64,000 bases of DNA from Acidobacteriaceae bacterium (lineage in GTDB: Bacteria > Acidobacteriota > Terriglobia > Bryobacterales > Bryobacteraceae): positions 1-64,000 of the forward strand of contig JAFAMD010000068.1 of assembly GCA_019233755.1 (NCBI GenBank). The letters run 5' to 3'. A model generated the notes under the pieces. The model ran no database searches. It was not told where the DNA came from and saw only the letters and a program-made list of their open reading frames with translations. Below, piece after piece: positions 62,150-64,000 of this stretch (positions are counted from its first letter, which is position 1; each line of letters begins with the position of its first letter). The position numbers were made by a program, and so were the translations under genes.

Positions 62150-64000
62150 AAATCGAACTGCAGACGAACGTTGGCACTGCGGGGCGGGCCGATCGCAGTG
62201 CCGGAAAACAGTCCGGCGAAGTTGATGACGTTGAGCTTATCGGTAAGGTTTGAAACTTCGCCCTGCAGCCGAAGCGCCGATTTTTCACGCTTCCAGAGAT
62301 CGGCGCCGGCTGCGATGTCGAGAGAGAAATTCGGGCGGACGCGGCCGGCGCTGAAGTTCACGCGGCTAATGATTTGCGGACCGTATTGCGCGATCAGGCT
62401 GGGAATATCGACGTTCCCGTTGATCTCTACGGGAAGGCCGCTACCGTATTCGGCGGACACCGCGGCCCATACGCGCGGCGTGATCTGGTAACGCGCACGC
62501 GCGCGGGCAAAGTTTCGCTCATCCTGTGATATCGGGAAGCTGCTGGTAACGGCGAGCACACCTTCGGAATCCTCGCCGAGGAAAAGTCCACCCGCGACAG
62601 GAAGCTGTGCGATGCCCAGCAAGTTTGAATAGCTGAGGAATCCTGAGAGATTGTGCCACTGCGGAAGATCAAGCTTGACGTCGACGCCATGAACCTGAGC
62701 ACTGGCGAAAGCAATGGGGAAGCTGATGCCGGTGTTCAGGAAGACGTCGTCGTCAGCGTAGTTGACGAAGGTCCGGCGGTATAAAGTTGCCTCCAGGCGG
62801 GCTTTGTTCGCGATGTTCTGCGTGAAACCGGCTTCGATGTAATTGCCGGTTGAAGGGGGCACGGGGATGCGGAGAACTTCCGGACTCAGGCTGTCCACCT
62901 CAGGAGAACTGGCGAGCAGAAGGTTTTCGATGGCAGGGGTTTGAAAGACGCGGTCATAAGAGAAGCGGAAGACGGTGTCGGTCTTCTTCACGTAGTACGC
63001 CACGCCCAGACGCGGGCTGAACGCGTGATCGTGCACAAGGAAAGAATAATGATCCCAGCGCAGGCCGGCGCTCACGGTGAAGTTGTTGAAGCGGAGGTTG
63101 TCCTGAGCCCATAGGGACTGTTCACGATCGATAGCGTGATCGTAAAAGTTGAAAGTGGGCGGCGTGCCGGGGTCGAAGTAAGAGGGATCGGTGATCTGGT
63201 ATTGGAGCGCTTCGGTGACGGGCGCGTAGACTGCGTCTCCGCCGAAGTTCAGATCATGCCGGCCATAGTGTGCGGAGAGGCTGGTATTCAGATAACTGCG
63301 CCGGAAGCCACGCTGCTGCGCGGCAATGATGGGAGTAGACAGGGCATTCGACCAGAGATTGGCCGACAAGTCCTCCACTACCAAGCGAACATTAAGCAGC
63401 AGCCTGGCTGAGAACGCGTGCGAATAGCTGGCCTGGCCGAGATCCTCCGGCGCGTTCCGGTTCTGTAGCTGCCCGGCAACCTGCTGAAGATTTTCATTCG
63501 GAACCTCGAACGACGCCTGGCGGCGGCTGAAGCCGATGTGGAGACGATCCGCGGAACTTAATTCCCAATCATAGGCGCCGTTGATGCCGTCTGAGGTGCC
63601 GGTGTTGGTGTAGTTGCCGAGAACGGGAGGATCGAGGTAATGGCCGGTGTGATTTCCCAGTGCGCTGATAGTAAGCGCGCTATTGGACCATCCGTAAGAA
63701 ATAGACGCCAAGCCCTCCACCGTGTTGAAACTGCCGCCCCCGAATTCGGCGGAGCCATGAAGACCCTGGCGCAGGTCCTGTGTAGTGGTTACTTCTACAA
63801 TGCCCCCCAATTTGCGGCCGAACTCGGCGGGAATGTTGCCGGTGAGAACATTCAGCTCAGACACTTCACTGGTTTCAAGACCGGGGGCGAAACCGGGAGA
63901 GCGGTTCTCGTCCATCGGAATGCCGTCGACTACAAATAGCGTCTGGTATTCGGAGCCGCGCGGGTGCAAAACACCATTGGCTTCAAAGATCCAGCCCGGC
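62146..64000 (-). CDS. TonB-dependent receptor, C-terminal part (5' end outside window)
   Basis: About 618 residues visible; the frame is open to the window edge, so the N terminus (signal, possibly a carboxypeptidase-like domain) is missing. The visible start is the plug: 'LFVVDGIPMDENRSPGFAPG' and 'VLTGNIPAEFGRKLGGIVEV'. A 22-strand-type beta-barrel follows, with the usual aromatic-rich strands and a terminal Phe ('ANVRLQFDF'). It imports a large ligand across the outer membrane using TonB energy, possibly from the TonB at 41-42 kb. Substrate unknown. Confidence 0.9.
   Translation of the reverse strand, partial: PGWIFEANGVLHPRGSEYQTLFVVDGIPMDENRSPGFAPGLETSEVSELNVLTGNIPAEFGRKLGGIVEVTTTQDLRQGLHGSAEFGGGSFNTVEGLASISYGWSNSALTISALGNHTGHYLDPPVLGNYTNTGTSDGINGAYDWELSSADRLHIGFSRRQASFEVPNENLQQVAGQLQNRNAPEDLGQASYSHAFSARLLLNVRLVVEDLSANLWSNALSTPIIAAQQRGFRRSYLNTSLSAHYGRHDLNFGGDAVYAPVTEALQYQITDPSYFDPGTPPTFNFYDHAIDREQSLWAQDNLRFNNFTVSAGLRWDHYSFLVHDHAFSPRLGVAYYVKKTDTVFRFSYDRVFQTPAIENLLLASSPEVDSLSPEVLRIPVPPSTGNYIEAGFTQNIANKARLEATLYRRTFVNYADDDVFLNTGISFPIAFASAQVHGVDVKLDLPQWHNLSGFLSYSNLLGIAQLPVAGGLFLGEDSEGVLAVTSSFPISQDERNFARARARYQITPRVWAAVSAEYGSGLPVEINGNVDIPSLIAQYGPQIISRVNFSAGRVRPNFSLDIAAGADLWKREKSALRLQGEVSNLTDKLNVINFAGLFSGTAIGPPRSANVRLQFDF

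Overview
The window is a GC-rich, densely packed bacterial chromosome segment. It looks like an Acidobacteriota genome, probably of the Solibacter/Bryobacter lineage. This is inferred from family content and not from a marker gene: a VWFA protein of the acidobacterial type, a Ser/Thr kinase fused to a WD40-like propeller, a sedolisin protease, PEP-CTERM and HAF-repeat proteins, a TIGR03118 protein, a large TonB-dependent receptor, and lipid A, TonB and O-antigen export genes showing a Gram-negative (diderm) envelope. No rRNA, tRNA, CRISPR array, phage or intact insertion sequence was seen.

Layout. 1-6.3 kb: the 3' end of holA converges on a minus-strand run of O-antigen-type ABC exporter (wzm, wzt), glycosyltransferase, PQQ dehydrogenase and rlmB. 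6.5-12.3 kb: a small HMA-like protein, a TrmJ-like methyltransferase, arginine decarboxylase (speA), a decayed response-regulator receiver, an HD-GYP protein with a degenerate receiver, a family-5 uracil-DNA glycosylase and a membrane protein. 12.5-17.8 kb: a cellulose-synthase-like glycosyltransferase, a PEP-CTERM/HAF protein, a GlcD-like FAD oxidoreductase, dtd and a basic small protein. 17.75-20.1 kb: a Co/Ni ECF transporter (cbiMQO). 20.2-28.5 kb: acpS, a CDP-alcohol phosphatidyltransferase, greA, the overlapping purQ-purL-purF operon, plsC and folC, with a collapsed amino-acid permease pseudogene translationally abutting folC. 28.8-33.5 kb: a fasciclin protein and a tesA-like lipoprotein divergent from ybbA-ybbP.

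33.6-43 kb: a two-gene HU-like/TIR module (the best candidate here for an under-described system), a TPR protein, uvrC, an M20 peptidase, a lipid A operon (fabZ-lpxA-lpxI plus a Gfo/Idh/MocA oxidoreductase), a TonB protein and small envelope proteins. 43.8-52.9 kb: a DUF4239-like membrane protein, exported proteins of unknown function, the kinase-propeller, a stress-type cluster (26-residue membrane peptide, YflT-like, BON), a 14-bp tandem repeat that interrupts a Tat-type start, and a YceI protein. 53-64 kb: sedolisin, beta-carbonic anhydrase, a 98-bp directly repeated palindromic element, an F420/NADP reductase-like protein, a TIGR03118 PEP-CTERM protein, a FecR-like YGS-repeat protein, a divergent VWA pair, an HbpS/GlcG protein and a TonB-dependent receptor cut by the window end.

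Two very short divergent gaps (21 and 23 nt) carry back-to-back -10 hexamers and genes without Shine-Dalgarno sequences, which suggests leaderless transcripts from bidirectional promoters. All family assignments come from reading motifs in the translations; no database search was run.
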